The notes under the pieces were generated by a model. That model was given only the letters and a program-made list of their open reading frames with translations. It was not told where the DNA came from and made no database searches. A DNA stretch of 19,080 nucleotides from JBDSYA01 sp039925865. Lineage in GTDB: Bacteria; Bacteroidota; Ignavibacteria; Tepidaquicellales; Tepidaquicellaceae. Positions within the stretch are counted from its first letter, which is position 1. Each line of letters begins with the position of its first letter. Positions 1 through 7,827 of this stretch are shown here, in pieces. Where the stretch lies: assembly GCA_039925865.1 (NCBI GenBank), contig JBDSYA010000247.1, forward strand, positions 1 to 19,080, read 5' to 3'. Both the position numbers and the translations under genes were made by a program.

Positions 1-338
1 AATCTTCTGGCATCCGGAAACTTTTCGTAATCACGTATCCTGATTAGATAGACTGATGAGGGAGCTTCTTTCCAGAGAGGTTTTTCTAAATTCCAGTAAA
101 AACTTAGCGATGTCAAATCGTTAATACCATTCCTCGTATTAACAATGACAGATTCTCCCTGATCTACTTTATGATCGGGAAGCCAGTAAAAATAATTCTT
201 GCCTGATTTATTAAATTTTACGTTGAAAGAATTTAATATGACAAAATTTTTAAGATTTGTGTCTGAGTTTACAAAGATCTCAAGATACTCACTTCTAATA
301 TCCCCTGCATTATAAATTTTCTTTATCCTTAATTCCAT
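1..338 (-). CDS. Hypothetical protein, N-terminal part only (possible lamin-tail-like beta domain)
   Basis: An open frame starts at an ATG at 338 on the minus strand and runs off the left edge after 112 codons, so the C-terminus is missing. There is no signal peptide or membrane segment. The readable part alternates short hydrophobic strands with polar turns, including 'EYLEIFVNSD' near residues 18-27 and 'GESVIVNTRNG' near residues 72-82. This is reminiscent of lamin-tail (LTD) type beta-sandwich domains, but the match is loose and may be wrong. Composition is consistent with real coding sequence, and there are no internal stops. Function unknown. Confidence 0.6.
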   Translation of the reverse strand, partial: MELRIKKIYNAGDIRSEYLEIFVNSDTNLKNFVILNSFNVKFNKSGKNYFYWLPDHKVDQGESVIVNTRNGINDLTSLSFYWNLEKPLWKEAPSSVYLIRIRDYEKFPDARR

Positions 339-444
339 AGATGAACATATAAAGACTAAGTAAATAATTCAAGAAATAAATTATGCCTTAAGTTATTAAG
401 GGTTATCTGTTATTTTGTTTTAAAAAATTATAAAATATAGTCTA

Positions 445-603
445 ATGAAAGAATCTCTGTACAGGGAAAAAGCGCTCTCAAAAAGAATTCAGCGGTTGGA
501 ACATTTCTTAGCCAAGGCTTATAATAATGACACAAGAGAAAAGATGGTAGCAGAAATTGAAAAGCTTAAGAAGGAATTGGATGAGGAAAGAAAGAACAAT
601 TAA
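445..603 (+). CDS. Small coiled-coil protein, 52 aa
   Basis: A short open frame encodes a highly charged 52-residue peptide without a signal sequence. Heptad-like spacing of Leu, Ile and Met between Lys/Glu-rich stretches (for example 'MVAEIEKLKKELDEERK' near residues 34-50) predicts one or two amphipathic helices, probably a coiled coil. It stands alone, with the incomplete gene on the opposite strand to the left and the AI-2E family transporter about 190 bp to the right. I do not recognise a family. The helical pattern and lack of low-complexity runs favour a real gene, but a chance ORF of this length is possible. Confidence 0.45.
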   Translation: MKESLYREKALSKRIQRLEHFLAKAYNNDTREKMVAEIEKLKKELDEERKNN

Positions 604-792
604 AATATTTAAATGCTGTGATGATTATTAAATTCAATTTTAAAAATTTAAAAATATTCTTATGATCAATGTCAGATTAATTTGAATACGCGTGCACATG
701 TTAATTAAACTGAACAAGAACTTATCTTTAACTATATTGCTCATGTTTTAATTAAATTTTAGTTTGAATTCTAAAAATATAAATCAGTGATC

Positions 793-1866
793 ATGACAGC
801 AATGCCAGATAGAAAAAAACTTGCTCAGTTTATACTTCTGATGTTTATTACGGGATTGTTGCTGTATCTTTGCTGGAAAATGCTTGCGCCGTTCATATCA
901 GTATTACTATGGTCCGCTATACTTGTAATAATATTTTATCCTTTATACAAAAAACTTCTTAACAAAACAAAAAATCATCCACTTAGCGCGATCATAACTA
1001 TTGCAGTTTCATTCCTTACATTCATTATACCGCTCATGCTTATTTCAGCCGCAGCGATCAAGGAGCTTGCAGGAGTTGCCGGAATTACAATTGAACAGAT
1101 TCAGCAGGTAATAACTGATCCTGAGCACAGCAAGCTTGCTTACATTTATAATTATGTAAACGGATATATTAACTTAAAAGAAGTTGTTAAGCCTGAAGAT
1201 GTAAAAGCGATTGCGACAAGGGTAAGTGAACTTTTACTTTCTGCATCATGGTATTTGATCGAAGGCATCTTTGGAATGCTTGTAGGAATATTGTTCGCCA
1301 TTTTCAGCATGTTCTATCTGTTTCGTGATGGTGCAAAGATCGTTAAGGATCTTCCTGATATTTTGCCAATGGACAACAATCAGGCTAAGGAGCTAATCCG
1401 TGAAACTTCCGATTTAATTGATGCAACAATCAGGGGCTCTTTATTTGTAGCTGTACTACAGGGTACTCTTGCGGGAATAATATTCTGGCTGCTCGGACTT
1501 CCTTCGTTTATTCTTTTGGGTGTGGTTGCTATGATCTTTTCTCTGATTCCCACCGGCGGAACAGCCTTCGTTACCGTTCCCGTAATTATCGTCCTTGCCC
1601 TCTCGGGGGAATACTGGAAAGCCGGGATCCTTACCGCCTATGCCGCGCTCATTATCGGAATGGTCGATAACTTTCTTCTTCCAAAATTGATCAGACAGAG
1701 AGCAAAGATGAATGAACTGTTTGTCTTCTTCAGTGTTGTCGGTGGACTGCAGCTTATGGGAATTATTGGGATCTTCATGGGACCGATCATACTGGCTATA
1801 GCACTTGGCCTGTTGACTGTATTCAAGGGCGAAAAGATCGATAAAGAAAATATTTCGATCCAGTAA
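793..1866 (+). CDS. AI-2E family transporter (PerM/YhhT/TqsA-like permease)
   Basis: Polytopic inner-membrane protein of the AI-2E exporter/permease superfamily, about 357 residues, the usual length. The N-terminus has closely spaced hydrophobic helices (roughly residues 15-90), followed by an extracytoplasmic-type amphipathic region (about 95-150) and then a cluster of helices to the C-terminus. Family hallmarks are the 'IPTGGTAF' turn and the conserved C-terminal stretch with 'VDNFLLPKLI' and 'GGLQLMGIIGIFMGPI'. Known members export autoinducer-2 or other small molecules, or act as ion antiporters, so the substrate cannot be inferred. I chose the ATG at 793; an in-frame GTG at 787 is a possible alternative. 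There is no clear Shine-Dalgarno. It appears monocistronic. Confidence 0.9.
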   Translation: MTAMPDRKKLAQFILLMFITGLLLYLCWKMLAPFISVLLWSAILVIIFYPLYKKLLNKTKNHPLSAIITIAVSFLTFIIPLMLISAAAIKELAGVAGITIEQIQQVITDPEHSKLAYIYNYVNGYINLKEVVKPEDVKAIATRVSELLLSASWYLIEGIFGMLVGILFAIFSMFYLFRDGAKIVKDLPDILPMDNNQAKELIRETSDLIDATIRGSLFVAVLQGTLAGIIFWLLGLPSFILLGVVAMIFSLIPTGGTAFVTVPVIIVLALSGEYWKAGILTAYAALIIGMVDNFLLPKLIRQRAKMNELFVFFSVVGGLQLMGIIGIFMGPIILAIALGLLTVFKGEKIDKENISIQ

Positions 1867-1963
1867 AACGTAAATTTTAATTTTTAAAAATATTAAAAAA
1901 AAAATCTTTCAATTTGAATTGTTCAGGATATAAATATAAATATGCTTCATTGAAAACTCACAG

Positions 1964-2166
1964 TCAACGTGTCACAACTTCAATAAAACTAAAAGCATTA
2001 TTATCTGCTATTGCCAGGTCAATCACATCAACCTTATTGTCACCGGTTATATCAGTATTCACATATCCGGACGTGAAGTTACCTGCATCATTATCAACAA
2101 AGAGCTAATGGCATTAGCAAAATTTACAATTACATTTCCGGACGAGATTAAATATCCTTTTGTCAT
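1964..2166 (-). pseudogene. Dockerin-like C-terminal fragment of a secreted protein, frameshifted
   Basis: Read on the minus strand, positions about 2110 to 1964 encode the end of a protein containing 'TDITGDNKVDVIDLAIADNN', which follows the dockerin/EF-hand calcium-loop pattern D-x-N-x-D-G-x-V-D-x-x-D with substitutions, then ends in a stop. The upstream coding-like stretch starting at ATG 2166 ('GYLISSGNVIVNFANAIS') is in another frame, and the dockerin frame has a stop just upstream, near 2115. The total length is not a multiple of three, so at least one frameshift is needed to join the parts. Dockerin-like modules of this type end multi-domain secreted proteins in related bacteria. This is a decayed remnant. 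A short plus-strand ORF over the same bases is its antisense shadow. Confidence 0.55.
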
Positions 2167-2261
2167 ATAAATTTTGCTTAAAAGCAGTAATGGGTGGCTT
2201 ACGCAAATCTTAAATCTTTAAAAGTTACGTTCTTAAAATAAATATCTTTTGAACCCTGGAT

Positions 2262-2933
2262 TTAATGAAGGTATGATTTAACTTCTTTAAAAAAATTTTC
2301 GAGTTTTATCCGGTCAAGATTTCCTTCAGTCCGCACTCCGCTGCATAGATCGACGCAAAAAGGACTCACTTTATCCATCGCTTCAGTAACATTTGACGCA
2401 TTTAATCCGCCAGCCAGGAAAACAGGAATGTCAATGGCTTCACGGATCTTCCTGCTTATTTCCCAGTCATGAACTTTTCCGGTACCGCCAAGCTCTTTGA
2501 TTTTAAGCTTTGGATTTCCTGAATCGAGAAGAATTCCACTTACATGTTTCGATATTTTAACAGCATGGCTGATCGATGATTCATCCATAACATGAATTAC
2601 CTGGACTATAGAGACGCCGGGAAGAGCAGATTTAATTTTTTCATATTCAGTGATTTCTACTTCATCTACAAGCTGCAAAGTATTAGTTCTGAAAATTTTT
2701 TGTTGTAAAATTATTTGTTCCGCTTTCAGTTCGCTGGTCAAAAGAAATGAAGCAACTCCCGGCGGAATAACTTTTACAATTTCACAGATCATTTCATTTG
2801 ATATGACTCCTGGTCCGCTGGGCATTTTTGAAACCAGGCCTAATGCAGAAGCACCGAGCTCAATTGCCATTACGGCTTCATCGACATTGCCGATACAGCA
2901 AACTTTAAATCGGATATTTTTTACAGGATGCAT
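2262..2933 (-). CDS. trpF: Phosphoribosylanthranilate isomerase
   Basis: TIM-barrel enzyme of tryptophan biosynthesis that converts N-(5'-phosphoribosyl)-anthranilate to CdRP in the cytoplasm. At 223 residues it has the normal length. Motifs seen: 'KVC' at 10-12 with the catalytic Cys at 12, 'LLDSG' with the general-acid Asp near 137, 'GGTGKVHDW' at 149-157, 'LAGGLNASNV' at 173-182 and the phosphate-binding 'SGVRTEG' near 198-204. Two usually conserved features are weak: the Gly after the Cys is Cys here, and the usual 'vQLHG' strand reads 'LQLVDE'. No other trp gene is in the window, so it is a stand-alone copy. Assignment is confident; full activity is slightly uncertain because of these substitutions. 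Confidence 0.88.
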   Translation of the reverse strand: MHPVKNIRFKVCCIGNVDEAVMAIELGASALGLVSKMPSGPGVISNEMICEIVKVIPPGVASFLLTSELKAEQIILQQKIFRTNTLQLVDEVEITEYEKIKSALPGVSIVQVIHVMDESSISHAVKISKHVSGILLDSGNPKLKIKELGGTGKVHDWEISRKIREAIDIPVFLAGGLNASNVTEAMDKVSPFCVDLCSGVRTEGNLDRIKLENFFKEVKSYLH

Positions 2934-3137
2934 TAAGTGATATAAAATTACAATAAGATAAATGGAAATTTCCGATAATAATATAATAAACTAAATTTTC
3001 GTTTTCTATTTATTGATATGTTTCTCTGCAATTCATTAAAATAATTAAGCAGCAATGAACTAATATATAACATGTATTGGCTAATGATTTGATTAAAAAA
3101 TTTGCTTTGAGCATTTTGACCATATAACAAATTTTTA

Positions 3138-3620
3138 ATGCCCTCTTTAACCAGACACTCCCACAAGACCAGTTTTTTAAAAAGTGTATCATGGAGAGTG
3201 ATCGGGACTCTTGATACAATCCTACTCTCATGGCTTTTCACAGGACAATTGTCAACTGCATTGAAGATAGGCGGAATTGAATTATTCACAAAAATTTTCC
3301 TCTACTATCTTCATGAACGAATATGGATCTCTTTAAAGATCGGAAAGACAAAAGTAATTTCAGAAAAAGGCATTGTTTCTTATGAGGATAAACATTCAAG
3401 AAGCTTTGTCAAAGGCATAAGCTGGCGGATAGTAGGAACGCTCGATACAATTATAATAGCTTTCTTTGTAACAGGAGATTATAGAAAAGCTTTTGAAATT
3501 GGTTTTACAGAAGTGTTTACAAAGCTGATTCTTTTTTATCTGCATGAAAGATTGTGGATGAGAATCACAAAAACCGGAATAGATCAAAGTGATAAAAAAA
3601 ATTCTTTGGAAACAATTTAA
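3138..3620 (+). CDS. Tandem DUF2061 membrane protein
   Basis: A 160-residue protein made of two homologous halves. The first (about residues 11-64) carries 'KSVSWRVIGTLDTILLSWL' and 'LYYLHERIW'. The second (about 92-146) repeats the pattern as 'KGISWRIVGTLDTIII' and 'LFYLHERLW'. Each half has two hydrophobic helices separated by a short Gly-containing turn, typical of DUF2061 (predicted small integral membrane domain, function unknown, often near sulphate-assimilation genes or in tandem). The next gene starts only 6 bp downstream on the same strand, so the two are probably co-transcribed. No clear ribosome-binding site is visible upstream. Confidence 0.85.
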   Translation: MPSLTRHSHKTSFLKSVSWRVIGTLDTILLSWLFTGQLSTALKIGGIELFTKIFLYYLHERIWISLKIGKTKVISEKGIVSYEDKHSRSFVKGISWRIVGTLDTIIIAFFVTGDYRKAFEIGFTEVFTKLILFYLHERLWMRITKTGIDQSDKKNSLETI

Positions 3621-3626
3621 ATAATT

Positions 3627-4082
3627 TTGTTGAAAACTCACGTACATGAAAAAGTAATCGTCATTGATAAAAGCCTGAATGAAGTGTTTGGTTTTTTCAG
3701 TAAAGCTGAAAACCTTAACCGGATCACTCCGCCTGCACTCGGCTTCAATATAAAAACTCCTTTGCCTATAAAAATGAAAGCAGGAACAATTATTGAATAC
3801 ACAATCAGACTGAACGGTTTAAAAATCCTCTGGAGATCCGAAATAACAAAATGGGATCCCCCATATTCTTTTGAAGACACGCAGATCAAGGGTCCGTACA
3901 AGATCTGGGTCCATGAGCACAAGTTTGAAAACATTGATGGTAAAACTAAGATGACGGATACAATTAAATATCTTTCACCCGGCGGTATATTTGAATTTAT
4001 TCCTCATAATCTTTTTGTAAAAAGAAAAGTAGAATCTATATTTGAATTCAGGGAGAAAATACTGAAAGACATCTTTCCATAA
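3627..4082 (+). CDS. SRPBCC (START/Bet v 1-like) family protein
   Basis: A 151-residue soluble protein with the START/polyketide-cyclase fold pattern: an N-terminal strand ('EKVIVIDKSLNEVFGFFS'), then the 'AENLNRITPP' segment typical of CoxG-like and cell-division-inhibitor-like SRPBCC proteins, alternating strands through 'RSEITKWDPPYSFEDTQIKG' (about 70-90), and a long C-terminal helix. Members bind hydrophobic ligands in a central cavity; the ligand here is unknown. There is no nearby ATG. The start is TTG at 3627 or the next codon, also TTG, 6 bp after the DUF2061 stop. The spacing implies a two-gene operon with the membrane protein. Confidence 0.82.
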   Translation: MLKTHVHEKVIVIDKSLNEVFGFFSKAENLNRITPPALGFNIKTPLPIKMKAGTIIEYTIRLNGLKILWRSEITKWDPPYSFEDTQIKGPYKIWVHEHKFENIDGKTKMTDTIKYLSPGGIFEFIPHNLFVKRKVESIFEFREKILKDIFP

Positions 4083-4186
4083 ATCTTTAATCTTCACAGG
4101 CTCTTCATTGCGATGAGACTTGCGATCAAGACTTTCAGTTTGGTGATCCGGGTTTGTGCTGAGTCAAAAATTAAAAACATAAAAAA

Positions 4187-4546
4187 ATGCAGGTTATAAA
4201 TATTAATAATAAGCTTGAGAAATTTACAGACCACTTCAATCCGAGAATTATAGCCGAGTTAAACGGACAGCATGTAAAGCTTGGAAAATTCAAAGGAGAA
4301 TTTGTCTGGCATTCTCATGAGAATGAAGATGAAATGTTTTATGTACTCAGAGGAAAATTTTATATGGACTTTCGTGATAAGACAGTTTCTTTGAAAGAAG
4401 GTGAAATGTTAGTAGTACCGAAAGGTGTTGAGCATCGTCCGAGAGCTGATGAGGAAGTTTGTGTGATGCTGTTTGAACCGGCTTCTACACTGAATACAGG
4501 AAATGTTGAAAATGAATTAACACAGGAAAGACTTGAGTGGATATAA
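4187..4546 (+). CDS. Small single-domain cupin protein
   Basis: A 119-residue cupin beta-barrel. Motif 1 is visible as 'HSHENEDEMFYVLRG', giving probable metal ligands His42, His44 and Glu49. Motif 2 follows as 'PKGVEHRP' with His83. The spacing fits a single-domain metal-binding cupin of the mannose-6-phosphate isomerase-like/DUF-type group. There is no signal peptide. The ATG at 4187 is the only sensible start, and no Shine-Dalgarno is evident. Substrate unknown: such small cupins range from sugar isomerases to dioxygenases and ligand-binding regulators. The 104-bp gap to the previous gene suggests separate transcription. Confidence 0.85.
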   Translation: MQVININNKLEKFTDHFNPRIIAELNGQHVKLGKFKGEFVWHSHENEDEMFYVLRGKFYMDFRDKTVSLKEGEMLVVPKGVEHRPRADEEVCVMLFEPASTLNTGNVENELTQERLEWI

Positions 4547-4565
4547 TCTGAAAATAAAACGAAAA

Positions 4566-5549
4566 TTAATTCTTCGCATTAAAAACTTTCTCTTTTAAAA
4601 TTTCGATCATACGGATTGTCCTTAGCTCTCTGCCTTCTTTATTCAAATGGTAAACGGTATCAAAGAAGAGACTGTCCGGGAAAATAAATTCCGTAGGTGA
4701 TGCAATGACAGGCATTTTCAATTCCCGGGATAATTTTTTATCGAGGTCCATAATTGGTCCCTTATTCCTTATAAACTCAGTTTCAGGGTAACACGGATAA
4801 GTATAAAATACTTTTGCACCTTTGCTTTCAGAGAATTCGGCAAATTCATTCATCTTATCGATCCGTCCCGAATAATCTTTACGTGCAATTTGGATCCTTC
4901 CACGAATGTCTTTCAAGGAGGGCTTATCAAGATGGCTGATAACATCGCCGTTTGAATTAAATTTATTTCTTGAATAAATAGTTGTGTCAAACAAATTAAG
5001 ATCGCTTTCAGCAATCAACTTTGCTTCTTTTAAATTTAATATCTTTCCAAAAAAGATGTTAAACAATCTTTTACGTGCCAGCTGCGCTTTTGCAAACTCA
5101 AATTTTAATTTTTCCTTATAGTAATAGGCATCGCGTTCTACATACTGTTCTGCCTGAGGATAAACATTTAACAGATAAGAAATGGTCGGGTAATCAAATT
5201 CATCCAGATAAAATTCAATTGCCAGAATAATAATATCTCCTTTTTTTAGATTATATTTTACTTCATTCAAAATAAAATCAAATCCCAGATTGCCATGAAG
5301 TCCCATGTTTATAACAGGTATGTGAAATGCATCTTCGATCTCTTCTGAATCAATGCCGAATGCGATATTAGAAGCTCCTACAAATATTATACGGGGAGAT
5401 TTGACAGTATCCAGAAGATTATTTTTATCAATGATAGCTGCCAGGTAATTATAATCGTTATAAGATATATCACCCCGGCGGCTAAGGAGCCAGACCGTAC
5501 TCAGAGCCAGAAAGCCAAGGATAGCAATATTTAAGAACAACTTTTTCAA
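4566..5549 (-). CDS. Membrane-anchored SGNH/GDSL-like partner of the MBOAT acyltransferase
   Basis: A 327-residue protein with an N-terminal signal anchor (about residues 4-22) and an extracytoplasmic SGNH-like domain. Visible motifs are 'GASN' at 58-61 (block I, with the nucleophile-position Ser60), 'NMGLHGN' at 81-87 (block II-like Gly/Asn) and a late 'FDTVYHLNKEG' with Asp297 and His301 (block V-like Asp/His). This is the arrangement of AlgJ/AlgX/DltD-type proteins, which complete transfer of acyl groups to exported polymers after an MBOAT protein moves them across the membrane. Its start codon overlaps the stop of the MBOAT gene by 4 bp (ATGA), implying translational coupling. The polymer target cannot be read from the sequence. 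Confidence 0.82.
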   Translation of the reverse strand: MKKLFLNIAILGFLALSTVWLLSRRGDISYNDYNYLAAIIDKNNLLDTVKSPRIIFVGASNIAFGIDSEEIEDAFHIPVINMGLHGNLGFDFILNEVKYNLKKGDIIILAIEFYLDEFDYPTISYLLNVYPQAEQYVERDAYYYKEKLKFEFAKAQLARKRLFNIFFGKILNLKEAKLIAESDLNLFDTTIYSRNKFNSNGDVISHLDKPSLKDIRGRIQIARKDYSGRIDKMNEFAEFSESKGAKVFYTYPCYPETEFIRNKGPIMDLDKKLSRELKMPVIASPTEFIFPDSLFFDTVYHLNKEGRELRTIRMIEILKEKVFNAKN

Positions 5550-7015
5550 AATTGAAAATAAATGAATTGTGCAGTATTTTTAAATTCACCGAAAATAAAA
5601 ATTCCTGCAATAATTATGTAATAAACCAGCCATCTTTCTACAACAGATCTCTTATTCAGCATTTCAATAATATTTCCACGGCGTTGCAGCGTTTGGATGA
5701 GCTGCAATACAATTATTAAAATAAGCGCAACAGCAAAATCAAATAAATTTTTGTCAAGATAAAGAATATGGGCACGTTCAGCTGAGAATACTGAGCTTAT
5801 GTTATCAATTCCCGGGATCAGATTCTTAACAATGTATAGTGCTGACTCCAGATCGGCAGCTCTGAAAAAAATCCACGAAAAGCATACAAGTGAAAATGTA
5901 AAAATTATTTGTAACCATTTATGAATAGTCGGAATTTTACTCAGCCCCGTAAACTCTACAATTCTCTGCCTCAAACTTTTAGTCCAAATACCGGAAACGA
6001 GATACATTCCGTGCAGCGCCCCCCAAATTACAAAAGTCCAGTTAGCACCATGCCATAATCCGCTTATCAAAAAAGTTATGAACAGATTAAAATACCATCG
6101 GGGAACCGCGACCCTGTTGCCTCCAAGAGGAATATATAAATAATCTTTAAACCATGTAGAAAGTGATATATGCCATCTCTGCCAGAATTCTGATATCGAT
6201 TTAGAAAAATATGGCCTGTTAAAATTCAGCATAAGCTTAAATCCCATGACCTGCGCTGCGCCGCGTGCTATATCGGTATATCCGGAGAAATCACAATAAA
6301 TCTGAAATGCAAAAAAGACAGTTGCAATTATTAAACTTAAGCCTTCATAATTATAAGGACTGTCATAAACCTGATTAACAAAAACTGCAAGCCTGTCTGC
6401 GATCACAACCTTTTTGAACATTCCCCAGGCCATTAACTTTAGGCCATCCGAAATCCTTTGGTAATCAACTTTATGCTTTTCATAAAATTGCTGCAGCAAG
6501 TTTTGAGGCCTTTCAATCGGACCGGCAACAAGCTGCGGGTAAAACATTACATACAATGAGTATATTCCGAAGTTTCTTTCCGCCTTCTGATTTCCACGGT
6601 AAACTTCTATTACATAGCTAAGACTTTGGAATGTATGGAATGATAAACCGATAGGAAGAATGAGCCCAATATCTTCTATAGGATAACTAATAAAGAATTT
6701 TTGTGAAAGCGCCGCAAAACTATGATTAAAAAAATTAAAATATTTAAAAATAAAAAGTACTAAACAAAGTGATATTATACTTATGATCAAATACTTTAAC
6801 TTCTGTTTCCCTTCAGATTTTTCGATATAAATCCCGGCATAATAATCGATGATTATTGTTATGAAAAGAATTAAAATATAAACCGGGATAAATGCCATAT
6901 AAAAATAGCAGCTTGAGATCAAAAGCAGCAGCCATCGGAATTTATGCGGAGTAACAAAATACAGTATTGTTACGATCGGAAAAAAAATTAAAAAATGGAT
7001 GGAATTAAAAAGCAA
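5546..7015 (-). CDS. MBOAT family O-acyltransferase (AlgI-like)
   Basis: A 489-residue polytopic membrane protein with about a dozen hydrophobic segments. MBOAT/AlgI landmarks: 'YPQLVAGPIERP' (159-170), 'QIYCDFSGYTDIARG' (238-252), 'FWQRWHISLSTWFKDYLYIP' (277-296), and 'SGLWHGANWTFVIWGALHG' with the invariant catalytic-channel His322. It transfers acyl groups, usually acetyl, across the cytoplasmic membrane towards an exported glycan or teichoic-acid-like polymer. The start is TTG at 7015: an in-frame stop lies just upstream, and the resulting N-terminus 'MLFNSIHFLIFF' matches the conserved start of the family. The gene is translationally coupled to the SGNH partner. The pair stands alone, without polysaccharide synthesis genes in view. 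Confidence 0.93.
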   Translation of the reverse strand: MLFNSIHFLIFFPIVTILYFVTPHKFRWLLLLISSCYFYMAFIPVYILILFITIIIDYYAGIYIEKSEGKQKLKYLIISIISLCLVLFIFKYFNFFNHSFAALSQKFFISYPIEDIGLILPIGLSFHTFQSLSYVIEVYRGNQKAERNFGIYSLYVMFYPQLVAGPIERPQNLLQQFYEKHKVDYQRISDGLKLMAWGMFKKVVIADRLAVFVNQVYDSPYNYEGLSLIIATVFFAFQIYCDFSGYTDIARGAAQVMGFKLMLNFNRPYFSKSISEFWQRWHISLSTWFKDYLYIPLGGNRVAVPRWYFNLFITFLISGLWHGANWTFVIWGALHGMYLVSGIWTKSLRQRIVEFTGLSKIPTIHKWLQIIFTFSLVCFSWIFFRAADLESALYIVKNLIPGIDNISSVFSAERAHILYLDKNLFDFAVALILIIVLQLIQTLQRRGNIIEMLNKRSVVERWLVYYIIIAGIFIFGEFKNTAQFIYFQF

Positions 7016-7355
7016 ATTTTATGCTGTTAATATTCATTTTAAAATTTGATGATCAAATTTACAGTAGATTTTACAGATCATCTAAATTAAAAGTCGGACT
7101 TTTTGATCGCAATCCGTAACGGGGTTGACGGATCGTGATAATTTTACAAATATAAAAACTTTTTTCAATCTTTTAACTCTAATATAATTTGCCTTTCAGT
7201 TTTTAGATTTTTTGAAGGCAATATAAAATATCAAATGAATAAAAAACATTTTTATAAAGTCCCGCACTAATAAAAGTAGTCGTCTTTCCAAAGTTGCTGA
7301 TCTCAAATTACAAAATTCTAATTGCTAATTAAGTAGTAGACAATTGACCTGACAC
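7016..7355. other. Intergenic region without a recognisable gene
   Basis: About 340 bp between the MBOAT start and the tRNA-fragment boundary. It holds two weak inverted repeats: 'GATGATC'/'GATCATC' at 7048-7082, and an imperfect hairpin at 7106-7139 with 9 of 11 pairs. Neither has a T-run or a clear regulatory reading. The MBOAT promoter should lie here, but I could not pick one with confidence. Confidence 0.5.
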
Positions 7356-7393
7356 AAAAAAGCCCTGAAGAGTAAATCTCTTTAGGGCTTTTT
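7356..7393 (-). terminator. Rho-independent terminator downstream of the tRNA-Thr fragment
   Basis: A nearly perfect hairpin: 'AAAAAGCCCT' and 'AGGGCTTTTT' arms with an inner 'GAAGAG'/'CTCTTT' extension and a short AT loop. The flanking A-run and T-run make it usable in both directions. On the minus strand it follows the 3' end of the tRNA-Thr fragment by only a couple of bases, as expected for the original tRNA transcription unit. Confidence 0.8.
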
Positions 7394-7394
7394 G

Positions 7395-7439
7395 AGCTGG
7401 CAGAGGGATTTGAACCCCCGACCTGCTGATTACAAATCA
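7395..7439 (-). other. tRNA-Thr(UGU) 3' half: probable integration (att) site
   Basis: Read on the minus strand these 45 bases form the 3' part of a tRNA: the second half of the anticodon arm ('TGATTTGTAATCA', loop TTTGTAA, anticodon TGT), a 5-nt variable loop, a T-arm of GGGGG-TTCAAAT-CCCTC, and the acceptor strand TGCCAGC with discriminator T. The 5' half (D-arm and matching acceptor strand) is absent. Sequence above 7439 is unrelated and breaks the anticodon stem. A 3' tRNA fragment ending at the anticodon arm is the classic remnant left at the distal end of an element integrated by a tyrosine recombinase. The terminator on the 3' side indicates chromosome to the left and element to the right. 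Confidence 0.8.
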
Positions 7440-7531
7440 TAATATAAAAATTGCGATTTTAGTATTACCCTTGAAAATCTACTACTTAGCTGTTCCACAT
7501 ATTAGAACATTTTCTATATATGGAATCTATT

Positions 7532-7612
7532 CTATATTTTCTGTAGCCAAATCGTAGCGAAAAAATTTGAGAAAATTGAAACGAGTTGTAGAGATGGGAC
7601 CGTTGCAATGAG
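7532..7612 (-). pseudogene. Possible integrase C-terminal remnant (left copy)
   Basis: A 26-codon open stretch ends in TAG and reads '...NFFATIWLQKI'. Its last part (7538-7561) matches 21 of 24 bases of a same-orientation stretch at 12821-12844, which reads 'FATVWQQK'. Such 'FAT-W-Q' tails occur, as I recall, at the C-termini of tyrosine recombinases next to att sites, and this one points at the tRNA fragment about 90 bp away. Upstream, the frame is closed, so only a vestige remains. The rest of the gene-poor stretch 7442-7793 holds only a 44-codon plus-strand ORF (7608-7742) without recognisable features. The integrase origin is an inference. Confidence 0.35.
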
Positions 7613-7793
7613 TTATCTTTTAGTTAAGCTCTTCAATAATAATAAAACATTCGACAAGTATGGGAAATTAGATGCTCAATCTCTCAAAATGCAAGGATGT
7701 AATCAAGGGAAGTTTTTACAATCACAGGAAACTTTTCAGTAGTGGATCATTTCACAAAGAATCATGTAAAAATAATGCTAATTAATTATTAAA

Positions 7794-7821
7794 AAACCTT
7801 TAGTATATATACTAAAGGTTT
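7794..7821 (-). terminator. Terminator of the 239-aa gene
   Basis: Perfect 12-bp inverted repeat with a 4-nt TATA loop ('AAACCTTTAGTA' paired with its complement). On the minus strand it starts just after the stop codon of the 239-aa gene and runs into a T6 tract followed by AT-rich sequence, the form of a strong intrinsic terminator. It closes the cassette on the left. Confidence 0.8.
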
Positions 7822-7827
7822 AATTAT

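Noticed and set aside
1914..2108. Plus-strand 64-aa ORF
   Set aside because: It is the antisense of the dockerin-like coding remnant, whose minus-strand reading is clearly the biological one.
7048..7139. Two inverted repeats in the MBOAT upstream region considered as operators or terminators
   Set aside because: Short or imperfect stems, long loop or no T-run; such repeats are common by chance in AT-rich DNA.
7608..7742. 44-codon plus-strand ORF between the integrase vestige and the cassette terminator
   Set aside because: No ribosome-binding site, no family pattern, and it overlaps the vestige on the other strand.
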